From: JAFLCM01 sp046154665
GTDB lineage: Bacteria; Planctomycetota; Phycisphaerae; Phycisphaerales; UBA1924
Assembly (NCBI GenBank): GCA_046154665.1
Contig: JBJXFG010000102.1
Location: 62,001-126,000 of the forward strand
Direction of reading: 5' to 3'
DNA length: 64,000 nucleotides
Part shown: positions 37,958-47,175 of the stretch, in pieces
Layout: the number at the start of each line of letters is the position of its first letter
How positions within the stretch are numbered: the stretch's first letter is position 1
Program-made: the position numbers and the translations under genes
The notes under the pieces: model-generated
Seen by the model: only the letters and a program-made list of their open reading frames with translations
The model's database searches: none
Told to the model about the DNA's origin: nothing

Positions 37958-39433
37958 ATGTGCAAACAGGCTCGCCCAAGCGTTGGACCGGCGGTGTTGT
38001 TCGAAGCGGTGCGTTCTCGGCCGCTCGCCGTGGCGTTACTGATGCTCGCCGCGGGTTCGCCCACGGCTTTGGCGCAGGCTGGCGAGCCGGTGGAGTCCGA
38101 GCCGGTGCTGACCGCCGAGGCGTACGAGATGTTCGAGTTCCTGGGCGGACCGGACCTTCCCGGCCAGGAGCCCGGCGAGCGCGAGCGCCGCGACCCCGAC
38201 GATGCCGCGTCTGAAAAGGCCGCGGTACCCACGGCATCCGAAGCCAGAGAGTGGTTCGGCGGCAAGGCGTGGTGGGAATGGTCCCGCGCCACTGGCGACT
38301 GGGGCGGCGCACGCACCGCGCTCGAAGATCACGGCCTCACCCTCTCGGGCTCGTTCATCTTCGACCTCGTCGGCGCGTGGTCGGGAGGGCGCGACCAGCG
38401 CTCGATTTCCGCGCGACTCTTCGACTTCAACGCCATGCTCGATCTTGACAAGGCCTTCGGCATCAAGGGCGGCTCGGTGTTCGCGGATTTCCAGGTGCTG
38501 TCGGGCAACAGCCCCTCGCGCCGCGTCGGCGATTTCCAGGGCACGTCCAATCTTGAGTCGGATCAGAGCCGCAATCAGCTCTCCGAGTTGTGGTACCAGC
38601 AGTGGCTGTTCGACGATGTGCTGCGGATCAAACTCGGGAAGATCGACGGCAACAAGGAGTTCGATTTCCTTTCGCACGCCGTGGAGTTCCTGAACACCGG
38701 CGCGGGCCTGACGGTGACGAGCGCCTTCCTCCCGTGCTACCCGGACCCCTCGACGGCGGTGTGCGCGTTCATCTACCCCACGCAGAAGTGGTACATCGGA
38801 TTGGGCTTCTTCGACGGGGCGATCAAAGACGGCGTCCGCACCGGCGAACGCGGGCCCGCCACGTTCTTCTCCGACGATCTCTCGGACGACTTCTTCTACA
38901 CCGCCGAGACGGGCGTCACGTTCGACCTGGGATTCATCAAAGACCTCCGCATCGCCGGGGGCGTGTGGCATCAGGAGGGCGACTTCGAAGAGTTCAACGG
39001 CGGCGGTGAACAGGACGGCACCACCGGTTTCTACGTCATCTCCGAGGGCACGCTGTGGTCGCCCGGGGGCGGCACGGCAGAAGGCGCGGAAGACGACGAC
39101 AACCGCGGGCTGGTCGGCCTGTTCCGCTACGGCCACGCCGATGAAGAAGTCGTCGCCGCGGGCAACAGCCTCGGCGGCGGGCTGCACCTCATCGGCACGT
39201 TCCCCGGTCGCGACAGCGACACGGCTGGTGTGTGGGTGAACTGGGTCGACCTCAGCGACGAGGAAGGCGCCGGGTTTGAGAATGATGAGACGGTGGTGGA
39301 ACTGTTCTACAAGATCAGCGTGACGCCGTGGATCACGGTGACGCCGGACATCCAGTTCGTGACGGACCCGTCCGGGAGCGAAGATGTGAGCGACGCGGTG
39401 GTCGGGTCGTTGCGGGTTTCGATCACGTTCTGA
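37958..39433 (+). CDS. OprB-family carbohydrate porin
   Basis: The ATG at 37958 has GGAGGA six bases upstream. A signal peptide (LAVALLMLAAGSPTALAQ) is followed by an acidic linker and an OprB-type beta-barrel: WSRATGDWGGARTALEDHG, LDLDKAFGIKGGSVFADFQV, ELWYQQWLFDDVLRIKLGKI and a C-terminal strand ending in Phe (VVGSLRVSITF). It forms an outer-membrane channel for sugars. It has no visible operator of the type seen at 53.9-62.4 kb, so it need not belong to that regulon. Confidence 0.9.
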   Translation: MCKQARPSVGPAVLFEAVRSRPLAVALLMLAAGSPTALAQAGEPVESEPVLTAEAYEMFEFLGGPDLPGQEPGERERRDPDDAASEKAAVPTASEAREWFGGKAWWEWSRATGDWGGARTALEDHGLTLSGSFIFDLVGAWSGGRDQRSISARLFDFNAMLDLDKAFGIKGGSVFADFQVLSGNSPSRRVGDFQGTSNLESDQSRNQLSELWYQQWLFDDVLRIKLGKIDGNKEFDFLSHAVEFLNTGAGLTVTSAFLPCYPDPSTAVCAFIYPTQKWYIGLGFFDGAIKDGVRTGERGPATFFSDDLSDDFFYTAETGVTFDLGFIKDLRIAGGVWHQEGDFEEFNGGGEQDGTTGFYVISEGTLWSPGGGTAEGAEDDDNRGLVGLFRYGHADEEVVAAGNSLGGGLHLIGTFPGRDSDTAGVWVNWVDLSDEEGAGFENDETVVELFYKISVTPWITVTPDIQFVTDPSGSEDVSDAVVGSLRVSITF

Positions 39434-39438
39434 CGTTG

Positions 39439-39718
39439 TTCTCAGCGCGGAGACGCGGAGGGTACGAAGAAAGGCCGAGATTGAACGGCTGCGCAACACA
39501 GCCCTCTGGGTCATCCGAGCCCCGTGCGCGAGCACGGGGCCAAGGTCGATCCGTGCGCCTTTGAAATGCCCTTGACGGTTCACTCTGTGTGATCGAACGC
39601 TCATCCAATCGCGGAGCGTGGCCCTGTGCTTGCGCACAGGGCTCGGTTCACGCGATGGGCGCTGACAAACCCAGCATTTTCTGATTCTCTCCGCGTCCTC
39701 CGCGTCTCCGCGGTGAAC
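39439..39718. repeat. Cluster of dispersed repeats (families B and A-prime)
   Basis: The space between the convergent porin and DUF418 genes is made of repeats. Family B lies at 39439-39462 and inverted at 39684-39718 (CCGCGTCCTCCGCGTCTCCG). Between them are two self-complementary A-prime units at 39511-39545 (CCGTGCGCGAGCACGG) and 39616-39646 (CCCTGTGCTTGCGCACAGGG). The whole block is thus a large nested palindrome and may stop transcription from both sides. Confidence 0.65.
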
Positions 39719-39728
39719 CCTCTCTCAC

Positions 39729-41168
39729 TCACCCCGCGGCTTTCCCCGGAAGCCGCAAGTACGTCACGCAGCGCCACAGCCACTCCATCGGTCCCATGCG
39801 GAACACTTTGAGGTAGAGCGTGCTGAAGATCACCTGCGCGACGAAGATCGCCGCGACGATGCCGAGGCGCTGGCCCCGCGTGGTCTGGTCGTAGAGGTGC
39901 AACCCCCACTCGTAGAAGAGGAACGAACACACGACGGTCTGCGTGAGGTAGTTGGTGAGGGCCAACCGCCCGACGTTCGCCAGCGCTCCGGTGAGCGGGG
40001 CGGCGACGCGGGCGTTCACCGCCAGCGCGATCGCCGCGAGGTAGCCCAAGCTCAACAGCGGACCGAAGAGGATGGCGTTGGCCGAGAGCAGCGCCGCCGC
40101 GGCATTGGGGGCCATGAACTTCGACGCCAGCGCCCCGAGCAAGCACATCGGCAGGCCGACGAGCGCGCCCAGCAGCAGCATCTTCTTGAGCCGCCCGTCA
40201 CGGGCCGGATCGAACAGCCCGACGCGGTAGAGCACCGCCCCGAAGAGCAGCATCGCGATGACGTGCCAGCCGAAGCCGACAAGGCACACGATCAAGAACA
40301 TGCTCCAGTTGAACGCGTTGAAGAGCAGGCGGTCGAGCGGGTTGCCGTTTGTATAGGCTTGCCGCTCATACTGCATCCAGACGGGGTCGGAGGGGCCTTC
40401 TTGCCCTTTACCTTCGCCCATCGCTTCGAACAGGTGGAACAACGGGGTGTCGATGCCCTCGATCTTGCCGTCGCGGATCGCGCGGTTGTCTTCAGTGGAC
40501 GGGGGCGCGGCGGGCGGCATTTCTTTGGGTGCGCCGCCCTCCGGGATCGGTGCCGCATCGGTCAGTTCGACGGCATCGGGCGTCGGTGCCGCATCCGTCG
40601 GCGCGGCTGGGGCGGTCACGACCACGGTTGACTCGTTCGCTGTCACAGCGTCGGCCTGACCGGGCGTGGAGATGTACGCGAACAACGTCATCAGCACCAG
40701 GGCGATGAACAGGAAGACCGAGCCGGTGATCGCCATCGCCTTTGTGCTGACGCGATGCATGAGCAGGACGAACATGCCGCCGATGCCGTAGAGGAAGAGA
40801 ATATCGCCGTACCACAGGAGAAGCCCGTGCAACAGGCCGAGGAACCCGAGGAAGACGTAGCGTCGGATGCCCGGGCCCCAATAGGACGTGCCGCGGCCTC
40901 GAGCGCGATCGGCCTGCATCATCAGGCCGAAGCCGAAGAGCATCGCGAACAGCGGGTAAAACTTCGACTCGCAGAAGATCTTGACGAAGTAGAACGAGAC
41001 GAGGTCGGCGGCGGTCGCGCCCGCCGGGAGCTCGGGCAGGACGAACATCCCAAAGGGCTCCGCGAAGCTCTGGATGTTCACGCACAGAATGCCCAGCAGC
41101 GCAAACCCGCGCACGGCGTCGATGGCGGTGATGCGCTCGGTGCCGACGGTTGGGGCGAAGGTCGTCAT
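39729..41168 (-). CDS. DUF418 polytopic membrane protein
   Basis: The 479-residue protein begins with TAIDAVRGFALLGILCVNI, the N-terminal signature of DUF418 proteins, and carries the family C-terminal region (GRLALTNYLTQTVVCSFLFY, YLKVFRMGPMEWLWRCVTYL). About ten membrane segments are visible, with an Ala/Pro/Thr-rich soluble insert near residues 180-260. Relatives have been linked to transport or acyl transfer, but the biochemical role is not established. The ATG at 41168 is chosen because the frame upstream lacks membrane or coding character. Confidence 0.88.
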   Translation of the reverse strand: MTTFAPTVGTERITAIDAVRGFALLGILCVNIQSFAEPFGMFVLPELPAGATAADLVSFYFVKIFCESKFYPLFAMLFGFGLMMQADRARGRGTSYWGPGIRRYVFLGFLGLLHGLLLWYGDILFLYGIGGMFVLLMHRVSTKAMAITGSVFLFIALVLMTLFAYISTPGQADAVTANESTVVVTAPAAPTDAAPTPDAVELTDAAPIPEGGAPKEMPPAAPPSTEDNRAIRDGKIEGIDTPLFHLFEAMGEGKGQEGPSDPVWMQYERQAYTNGNPLDRLLFNAFNWSMFLIVCLVGFGWHVIAMLLFGAVLYRVGLFDPARDGRLKKMLLLGALVGLPMCLLGALASKFMAPNAAAALLSANAILFGPLLSLGYLAAIALAVNARVAAPLTGALANVGRLALTNYLTQTVVCSFLFYEWGLHLYDQTTRGQRLGIVAAIFVAQVIFSTLYLKVFRMGPMEWLWRCVTYLRLPGKAAG

Positions 41169-41349
41169 AGGGGGTCCGAGGTTGGAGATCGGGGCGTTTG
41201 GATCGGACAGATAGTGGGCGAGGCGACGCCGAGAACGAACTGCGCCGGGAATGCGCGTCATACGGACTTGTGAAGCACCCATTTCGCGGCGGGAAAGAAA
41301 CTCGTGCTTGCGGGGCAAATCGACCGCGCGATCCGCGATCCTCGCCCCC

Positions 41350-41365
41350 ATCCAAGATATAGTGG
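41350..41365 (-). promoter_or_regulatory. NrdR-box-like sequence
   Basis: On the minus strand CCACTATATCTTGGAT matches the NrdR box consensus (ACACWATATATWGTGT) at most central positions. It lies about 90 bases upstream of nrdR. NrdR usually binds paired boxes; only one is seen here. Confidence 0.45.
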
Positions 41366-41453
41366 ACACCCCGCGAACGCCCCCCGCCCGTGGGCTCCAA
41401 TCCCCGCGCCCCCACTCCGTACCTCCGTGCCTTCGTGCCTCACTGCCTTCCCC

Positions 41454-41942
41454 ATGCTCTGCCCCTTCTGCCAGTTTGACGACGACAAGGTGATCGACAG
41501 CCGTGCCAGCGAGGCGGGGCGGGTCATCCGTCGGCGTCGCCAGTGCCTCAAGTGCGGCAAGCGCTACACCACCTACGAACGCGTCGAAGAGACCGTCCGC
41601 CTCACCGTCATCAAACGCGACGGCTCACGCGTGCCCTTCGACCGCGAGAAGATCCTGCGCGGCCTGCTCGCCGCCTGCGGCAAGCGGCCCATCCCCGAAG
41701 AGGCCAAGGTGAAGCTCGTCGACGAAGTCGAAGAAGAAGCCCACCGCCTGCACGACCGCGAAGTCGAAAGCCGCGTGCTGGGCGAGATGGTCGCCCGACG
41801 ACTCAAAGACCTCGACGAGATCGCCTATGTCCGCTTCGCCAGCGAATACTTCCAGTTCCGCAACGTCGGCGAGATCATGCAGCAGCTCGAAGAACTCAGC
41901 CAGCGCGTGAAGGATGTGAAGGAGCAGCAGCGGATGTTCTGA
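41454..41942 (+). CDS. nrdR: Transcriptional repressor NrdR
   Basis: The 162-residue protein has the N-terminal zinc ribbon (CPFCQFDDDKVIDSR ... CLKCGKRYTTYE) and the ATP-cone domain (VIKRDGSRVPFDREKILRGL), full length for the family. NrdR senses ATP/dATP and represses ribonucleotide reductase genes. The start at 41454 (MLCPFCQFDDDKVID) is the family start. A pyrimidine-rich degenerate repeat (41403-41453) abuts the ATG instead of a ribosome site. No nrd structural genes are in the window. Confidence 0.97.
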   Translation: MLCPFCQFDDDKVIDSRASEAGRVIRRRRQCLKCGKRYTTYERVEETVRLTVIKRDGSRVPFDREKILRGLLAACGKRPIPEEAKVKLVDEVEEEAHRLHDREVESRVLGEMVARRLKDLDEIAYVRFASEYFQFRNVGEIMQQLEELSQRVKDVKEQQRMF

Positions 41943-41952
41943 GCTGTTGCGA

Positions 41953-42044
41953 TCGGTGGGGCAGGCTTCCAGCCTGCCATCCACCGCGCAGGCCGGGTGC
42001 CACCGACTTTGATCCTCGAAAGTCGGTGCCGCTTGTGCGATGAT
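41953..42044. repeat. Repeats E and C in tandem after nrdR
   Basis: Family E (GGGGCAGGCTTCCAGCCTGC, stem GGCAGGCT/AGCCTGCC) at 41953-41980 is followed by family C (CACCGACTTTGATCCTCGAA then AGTCGGTG) at 41997-42028 and the shared tail GCTTGTGCGATGAT. Either hairpin could end nrdR transcription. Family E recurs at 61223-61250. Confidence 0.6.
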
Positions 42045-42185
42045 TGAGGTGAAGCGAGCTCGGTGAACGGCTCACGCCGACGATGAGCGGAGTCCTCGGC
42101 GCGAATCGTCGCGCTCAGGCACGCGGGTGAAAGATGCTCCGTCGCACGTCTCGTACAACACAACTTCTCTGCCGGTAGACCCGGG

Positions 42186-43262
42186 TTGCCCGACAACACC
42201 TCACATCCCGCCCCCTCAACACCACCGGCGCAAGCCAAAGCCGGCCGCGGCGTGGCAACCGACGACCGCGGTGCCGTCCGCGCCGTGGTTTCGACGCGTG
42301 AACTCGGTGCCGACGCACGCACCGGAGACCCTGCCTTTGCGGCCGTGGTGGAGCGGGTGGCACGTCTCAAAGTCTCGTCGATGCGCATGGGCTGGATCGT
42401 TGTCGCTGGCACCGTTGGAATGGTCGTCGTGCAGACCATCCCCGTCAGGCTCTTTGCAACGCCCATCTCGCCGTATTTGCTGGGGGCGGTGGCCGGATTG
42501 ATCTTCCCGCTTTTCTTCATGCTTGCTCTGCGTCGTGCGGAAAAGCGGCAAGGGCCGGAGACGGCGCGGATCATGCTCGCCGACGGGCTGTGCCCGTGTT
42601 GCGCCTACGGACTGGCGGACTTGCCGCACGAGCACGATGCTTGCGTGGTGTGCCCCGAATGCGGGGGAGCGTGGCGTTCGGATCGGATCATCCGCGCGGC
42701 GCGGTACCGCGACCACCCCAGGGTCAGGCCAGCGGCACGCGCGTACGCCTCGGCATGGTACGACGGCATCGGGGGGCCGCTGCGCATCACGGACGATTCC
42801 GGGACGCCCAGGCCCCTGGCTTCGCCGAAGCTCAGGCGTGAGATCGCCGCGGCACAGGGCGAGCGCCGAGGGCGGTTGGCCGCGGCGTCGAAACGCAACC
42901 GGCGCTGCGGCATCACGCTTCGGATCGCGATCGCAGCGTTCTACATCGGCCTGGCCGGCACGAGTCTGTGGTTCGCAAGCCGGTTCGTCACGTTCAAACC
43001 CGCGCTCTGGGGCGTAATGCTCGCCGCAACCGCGATGGTGGGATTTTCACTGTGCTTCCTCAGAGGCAGCGCGGGCGTCACAACGCCGTGGATGCGCCGC
43101 GAAATGCTCGCCAAGGGCCTGTGCCCATCGTGCGCCGCGGACCTGGTGACGGACGACCCGCTCTCGACCACGCCGGACTGCGCCATCCCGACGCTCCCGT
43201 GTCGCGAGTGCGGAGCGCGGTGGGAGCAGGCGAGGGGGCGCACCGGTGGCACCGGTCTCTGA
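42186..43262 (+). CDS. Membrane protein with two zinc-ribbon-like domains
   Basis: The 358-residue frame starts at a TTG with no clear ribosome site; GTG codons further in are alternatives. Two helices (near residues 70-105) precede a CPCC ... CPECGG ribbon (about 136-162). Two more helices (about 245-290) precede a second ribbon, CPSC ... CRECGARW, at the C-terminus. Both cytoplasmic ribbons could bind zinc. The internal duplication (helix pair plus ribbon, each preceded by MLADGLCP or MLAKGLCP) suggests an ancient repeat. The family is not recognised. Confidence 0.65.
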   Translation: MPDNTSHPAPSTPPAQAKAGRGVATDDRGAVRAVVSTRELGADARTGDPAFAAVVERVARLKVSSMRMGWIVVAGTVGMVVVQTIPVRLFATPISPYLLGAVAGLIFPLFFMLALRRAEKRQGPETARIMLADGLCPCCAYGLADLPHEHDACVVCPECGGAWRSDRIIRAARYRDHPRVRPAARAYASAWYDGIGGPLRITDDSGTPRPLASPKLRREIAAAQGERRGRLAAASKRNRRCGITLRIAIAAFYIGLAGTSLWFASRFVTFKPALWGVMLAATAMVGFSLCFLRGSAGVTTPWMRREMLAKGLCPSCAADLVTDDPLSTTPDCAIPTLPCRECGARWEQARGRTGGTGL

Positions 43263-43300
43263 CCGGTGTGGAGCGGGGGGTGCCCCACGAGTTCGAAATC

Positions 43301-43395
43301 TGCCACGGAGTTTCGTCCTCGAAAGTCGGTGCTGCTTGTGCGATGATGGCCGTCGACAGCACCGGCTTTCCGCCGACGGCAAGTCGGTGGCACAC
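43301..43395. repeat. Family C repeat, degenerate, with inverted partner
   Basis: It holds TTTCGTCCTCGAAAGTCGGT with the family tail GCTTGTGCGATGAT, and ends in AAGTCGGTGGCACAC, so the block is a degenerate double copy. Confidence 0.5.
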
Positions 43396-43404
43396 TTGCC
43401 GTAC

Positions 43405-43498
43405 CACGATGGGCCGCCCTCGGCCCGTCGTGCCTCGCGGTGGTCCGTCGACAATCGGTCGCTCGGCACGACGCTCGGCTCAGAAGCCGAGCATCGTG
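43405..43498. terminator. Two strong hairpins between convergent genes
   Basis: CACGATGGGCCG / CGGCCCGTCGTG (43405-43432) and CACGACGCTCGGCT / AGCCGAGCATCGTG (43467-43498, 14 bp) each have 4-base loops and lie between the ends of the zinc-ribbon gene and gpsA. No T-runs follow, so termination is inferred from position. Confidence 0.5.
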
Positions 43499-43522
43499 GC
43501 AGGGGACGCAACGTGCCGCGCT

Positions 43523-44638
43523 TTAACCCACCTTCTCCGCCCCCACGCGCCGAGTCATCAACCTCGAAATCGCATCAATCGGATCAAGCCCCTCATACAG
43601 CACGGCGTGCACCGCCTGTGTGATCGGCATCTCAACACCAAACTGTTTGGCGAGTTCGACCACGCTCAGTGTGGTCGCCACGCCTTCGACGACCGAGTTG
43701 GTACGGTCGAGGTAGTCCGAGAGTTTTTCGCCTCGGCCTAGCGCTTCGCCGCACGATCTGTTGCGGCCTTCGGGGCTGAAACACGTCGTGGCGAGGTCGC
43801 CGACGCCGGCGATGCCGAAGAAGGTCTCGGGCTTGGCTCCGAGCGCGGCCCCGAGCCGCGCGATCTCCGCGAGGCCGCGGGCCAAAAGGGCGCTCTTGGC
43901 GTTGTAGCCCGCCTGCAGGCCGTCGATGATGCCGGCGGCAATGGCGATGACGTTCTTCACCGCGCCGGCCACCTCGACGCCCACCGGGTCGTCACTGGTG
44001 TAGACGCGCAGCCAACTGGTGGTGAAGAGGGTCTGCACGCGCTCGGCAAGGGCTGCGTCGGTGCTTGCCGCGAGCATGGTCGCGGGTAGGCAGCGGCCCA
44101 GTTCCGGCGCGATGGTGGGGCCGCTGAGGACGCCGACCGGGGGGGCCGGACGAGCAGTGCTGGCCAGTGCGTCAACGATGACTTGCGTGGGTCGCTGCAG
44201 CGTGCCGTTCTCAAAGCCCTTTGAGACGCTGACGATCGGTGCGTTGGGTGGGATGTGCCGGCGAACACGTTCGAGCACCGAGCGGATGTACTGGGTGGGC
44301 ACCGCCGCCACGATGAGCCCGGCGTTTCGCAGCGCCGCCGCGTCGTCGTCGGTCACCCGGACAGACTCGGGCAATCGGACCATCTCAAGCCGCGGCGAGA
44401 CGCGGGTCTGCGCCAAGGCCAGGATCGGCTTGGACTCATGGCCCCACAGCGTGACCGACCCGACGCCGACGGCACCGTTCTGGCCGGGTGGTTGGTTGGC
44501 CAACAGCGATGCGCAGAAGAGGCCCATCTGGCCGTCGCCGAGGATGGTGATGGGAAGGGGGGGCGGCAAAGCGGGGAGGGATAGGGGAGTCGGGAGTGGG
44601 GAGTCGGCCGTCGGGGCGGAAGAAGGCGAACCGAACAC
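43523..44638 (-). CDS. gpsA: NAD(P)H-dependent glycerol-3-phosphate dehydrogenase
   Basis: The protein has the Rossmann motif ILGDGQMGLFCASLL, SVSKGFENGT, VLSGPTIAPELG and the catalytic-Lys region AGAVKNVIAIAAGIIDG, followed by GIAGVGDLATTC. It reduces dihydroxyacetone phosphate to sn-glycerol-3-phosphate for phospholipid synthesis. The GTG at 44638 gives 371 residues but its first 29 are encoded by a CCGACTCCC-type simple repeat; the true start may lie nearer ITILGDGQ, where no ATG exists. Confidence 0.93.
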   Translation of the reverse strand: MFGSPSSAPTADSPLPTPLSLPALPPPLPITILGDGQMGLFCASLLANQPPGQNGAVGVGSVTLWGHESKPILALAQTRVSPRLEMVRLPESVRVTDDDAAALRNAGLIVAAVPTQYIRSVLERVRRHIPPNAPIVSVSKGFENGTLQRPTQVIVDALASTARPAPPVGVLSGPTIAPELGRCLPATMLAASTDAALAERVQTLFTTSWLRVYTSDDPVGVEVAGAVKNVIAIAAGIIDGLQAGYNAKSALLARGLAEIARLGAALGAKPETFFGIAGVGDLATTCFSPEGRNRSCGEALGRGEKLSDYLDRTNSVVEGVATTLSVVELAKQFGVEMPITQAVHAVLYEGLDPIDAISRLMTRRVGAEKVG

Positions 44639-44797
44639 GAACCGAGTCGGGCAGGCCTGCGTATGAGTAGGTCCGCTCAGGGTACCGTCGCCGAGTGACT
44701 ACCATCAACTCGCGCAGGTCCCTGTCGGACCCCGAACCGATCATTTGGCTTTTTCCTCCCCGACTGCTGACTCCCCTCTCCCGACTCCAGCCCCCCC

Positions 44798-46921
44798 ATG
44801 GCCACCCACCACGCCGGCATCGCAAACGACACCAAGCATCACCACCAGGGAGAGGTCCGCGGCGGCGCGGGCACCGGCCCCTCGGGAACCGGCGGGCACT
44901 CGCACAAGCACAACCACGACGACGGCTCCAGCCTCGAGTGCTGCTCGCACCACGAGCTCAAGATCGAGAAGTGGATCCTCGCCTACTTCGTCGGCGGCAC
45001 GCTGGTGTTCATCACCACGCTCGCCAAGTGGTTCGGCTGGGCCTCGCCGGAGATCGCCGAGATCCCCGCGGCGATCGGTGCCGTTCTGCTCGGTGCCGGG
45101 CTGTTCTACTCGGCGTTCAAAGAGCTCAAGCGGGGCAAGCCGACGTCGTCGACGCTCGCCGCCATCGCGATCCTCGCGGCCATCGCCTCGGGCAAGTATG
45201 AGACCGCCGGCTATCTGGCGTTCATCCTGCTGGTGTTTGACCACGCGCTGTCGCGCACGGCCTGGGGCGCACGCCGGGCCATCGAAGAACTCGTCAGCCT
45301 CACCCCCGATACCGCCCGCATCATCGAGAACGGCGCCGAGCGCGAGGTCGCCCTCGAACAGGTCAAGGTCGGCATGACCGTCCGCGTCCGCCCCGGCGAG
45401 AACCTGCCGGTTGACGGCCGCGTCGTCAGCGGCAACTCGGCGGTCAACCAGGCGTCGCTCACAGGTGAAGCCCTGCCGGTCGAAGTGCAGACAGGCTCGA
45501 ACGTCTATGCCGGCACCACCAACCTCACCGGCATCATCGAGCTCCAGGCCACGATGGTCGGCGAAGACACCACCATCGGCAAGGTCGCCCAGCTCATCAA
45601 CGAGGCCGAGAGCACCCGCACGCCGCGCCAGTTGCTCATCGAGCAGGTGGCGGCGTACTTCGTGCCGGTGGCCCTCGTCGTCGCCGCGCTGGTGTGGTAC
45701 CTCACCAAGAACATCGATACCGCCATCACCGTGCTCATCGTGACGTGCCCCTCGGCGCTGCTGATTTCGAGCCCCACGGCGATGATGGCCTCTTTTGCCT
45801 CCGCCGCGCGGCTGGGCATCCTCATCAAGCAGACGAGCTATCTCGAAGCCGCTGCGGATGTCGATTCGTATGTGTTCGACAAGACCGGCACGCTCACCAC
45901 CGGGCGTTTCGCCGTGGGACGACTGGCCCCGGCCGACGGCGTCGACGGAGCGGACCTCTTGCGTGCCGCGGCGAGCGCCGAGCAGCACTCCAACCACCCG
46001 CTGGCCCGATCGATCATCCAGACGGCCCAGCAGGCCCGCATCGAAGTCAGCGACAGCCGCGACTACCAGGAAATCCACGGCAAGGGCGTAAAGGCCAACG
46101 CGAACCAGGGCCTCATCCTCGCCGGGCGTTCGTCGTGGCTCGTCGAAGAGCACCCGCACATCGAGGCCCAGGTGCGTGCCGTCGAGGGACGCATCGAAGG
46201 CATGACCGGCGTCCACGTGCTGGTCAACGGCAAGTACCTCGGCGCGGTTGGCCTCGAAGACAAGCTCCGCTTCAACGCCAAGGCGGTCGTCGAGAAGTGC
46301 CGCGAGTTGGGCGCTCGGTCCGTCTCGCTGTTCACCGGCGACCGATTCGCGGTCGCCAAGCGCGTCGGCTCGACCATCGGCGTCGACCAGATCGAGGCCG
46401 AGTGCCTGCCCGAGGAGAAGCACGAGCTCGTCCGCCGGATGGTCGGCAACGGGCAGCGCGTCCTGATGGTCGGCGACGGGATCAACGACGGTCCTTCGCT
46501 CGCCGCGGCGGACGTGGGCGTCGCCATGGGCTTGGGCGGGAGCGACATCGCCACCAACTCGGCGGGCGTGGCTCTGATGAACGACGATATCGGGCGCATC
46601 CCGTTCCTGGTTTCTCTGGCGCGGCGCACGCGGACGATCGTGGCCCAGAACATCGCCGCGTCGATCGTAATTGCGCTGGTGGGCCTGGCCATCGCCGCCA
46701 CCGGCAACATCGCCATCGGCCTCGCCGCGTTCTACCACTTCCTGGGCGACATCTTCGTCATCGGCAACTCGTTCCGGCTCATCCGCTTCGGCGAAGACTT
46801 CGCCGCGGCGGAGCAGGCGTCGCACCACGTCGGGCCCGCCGACGCCGGGAAGCCGCGCCGAGCCTCGGCGTCGCTGCGAGCCCCGGCGGCACCCGTCGCC
46901 TCGACGCCCGCGGCGGCGTGA
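44798..46921 (+). CDS. P1B-type heavy-metal transporting ATPase, no MBD, CPS motif
   Basis: The 707-residue protein has a His/Cys-rich N-terminus (HSHKHNHDD, ECCSHHE) instead of a metal-binding domain. It has eight or so membrane helices, the actuator motif NQASLTGEALPVE, phosphorylation site DKTGTLT, HP motif (QHSNHPLA) and hinge MVGDGINDGPSLAAADVGVA. The sixth-helix metal site reads VTCPSALL, where zinc, cadmium and copper pumps have CPC and cobalt pumps SPC. It exports or imports a transition metal across the cytoplasmic membrane; the ion cannot be assigned. A pyrimidine-rich repeat precedes the ATG. Confidence 0.9.
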   Translation: MATHHAGIANDTKHHHQGEVRGGAGTGPSGTGGHSHKHNHDDGSSLECCSHHELKIEKWILAYFVGGTLVFITTLAKWFGWASPEIAEIPAAIGAVLLGAGLFYSAFKELKRGKPTSSTLAAIAILAAIASGKYETAGYLAFILLVFDHALSRTAWGARRAIEELVSLTPDTARIIENGAEREVALEQVKVGMTVRVRPGENLPVDGRVVSGNSAVNQASLTGEALPVEVQTGSNVYAGTTNLTGIIELQATMVGEDTTIGKVAQLINEAESTRTPRQLLIEQVAAYFVPVALVVAALVWYLTKNIDTAITVLIVTCPSALLISSPTAMMASFASAARLGILIKQTSYLEAAADVDSYVFDKTGTLTTGRFAVGRLAPADGVDGADLLRAAASAEQHSNHPLARSIIQTAQQARIEVSDSRDYQEIHGKGVKANANQGLILAGRSSWLVEEHPHIEAQVRAVEGRIEGMTGVHVLVNGKYLGAVGLEDKLRFNAKAVVEKCRELGARSVSLFTGDRFAVAKRVGSTIGVDQIEAECLPEEKHELVRRMVGNGQRVLMVGDGINDGPSLAAADVGVAMGLGGSDIATNSAGVALMNDDIGRIPFLVSLARRTRTIVAQNIAASIVIALVGLAIAATGNIAIGLAAFYHFLGDIFVIGNSFRLIRFGEDFAAAEQASHHVGPADAGKPRRASASLRAPAAPVASTPAAA

Positions 46922-46932
46922 ACAAGGTTCCG

Positions 46933-47112
46933 AAACGAGCCCCGAGCGTGAGCGAGCGGCTCTTCCGATCGTTCGCCGGTTGCTTGTGCTCACCGCAACT
47001 CGCCGATCCTGCCCAGGATTCGTGGCGCTTCGGCCCTGGTATCCCGGCCCTCGCTCACGCTTCGAGTTCGTCCCCGCACCAATCACGAACGCGGAGCGCG
47101 AGCGAGGGCCGG
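46933..47112. repeat. Family A repeats, three arms
   Basis: The arms are AACGAGCCCCGAGCGTGAGC (46935 on), an inverted CCCTCGCTCACGCTTCGAG (47046-47071), and a forward AACGCGGAGCGCGAGCGAGG (47087-47112). The last two also form a hairpin with each other. Confidence 0.6.
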
Positions 47113-47175
47113 TGTGCGAGAACCGGCCACGCGGCCATGAGGGGACGCCCCTGATCCCAGTAGATTGCTCAACTC

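Noticed and set aside
43523..44638. First 29 residues of GpsA as genuine coding sequence
   Set aside because: They are the translation of a CT-rich simple repeat and the Rossmann motif begins right after; the true start is uncertain, so the long frame is kept only for lack of a better start codon.
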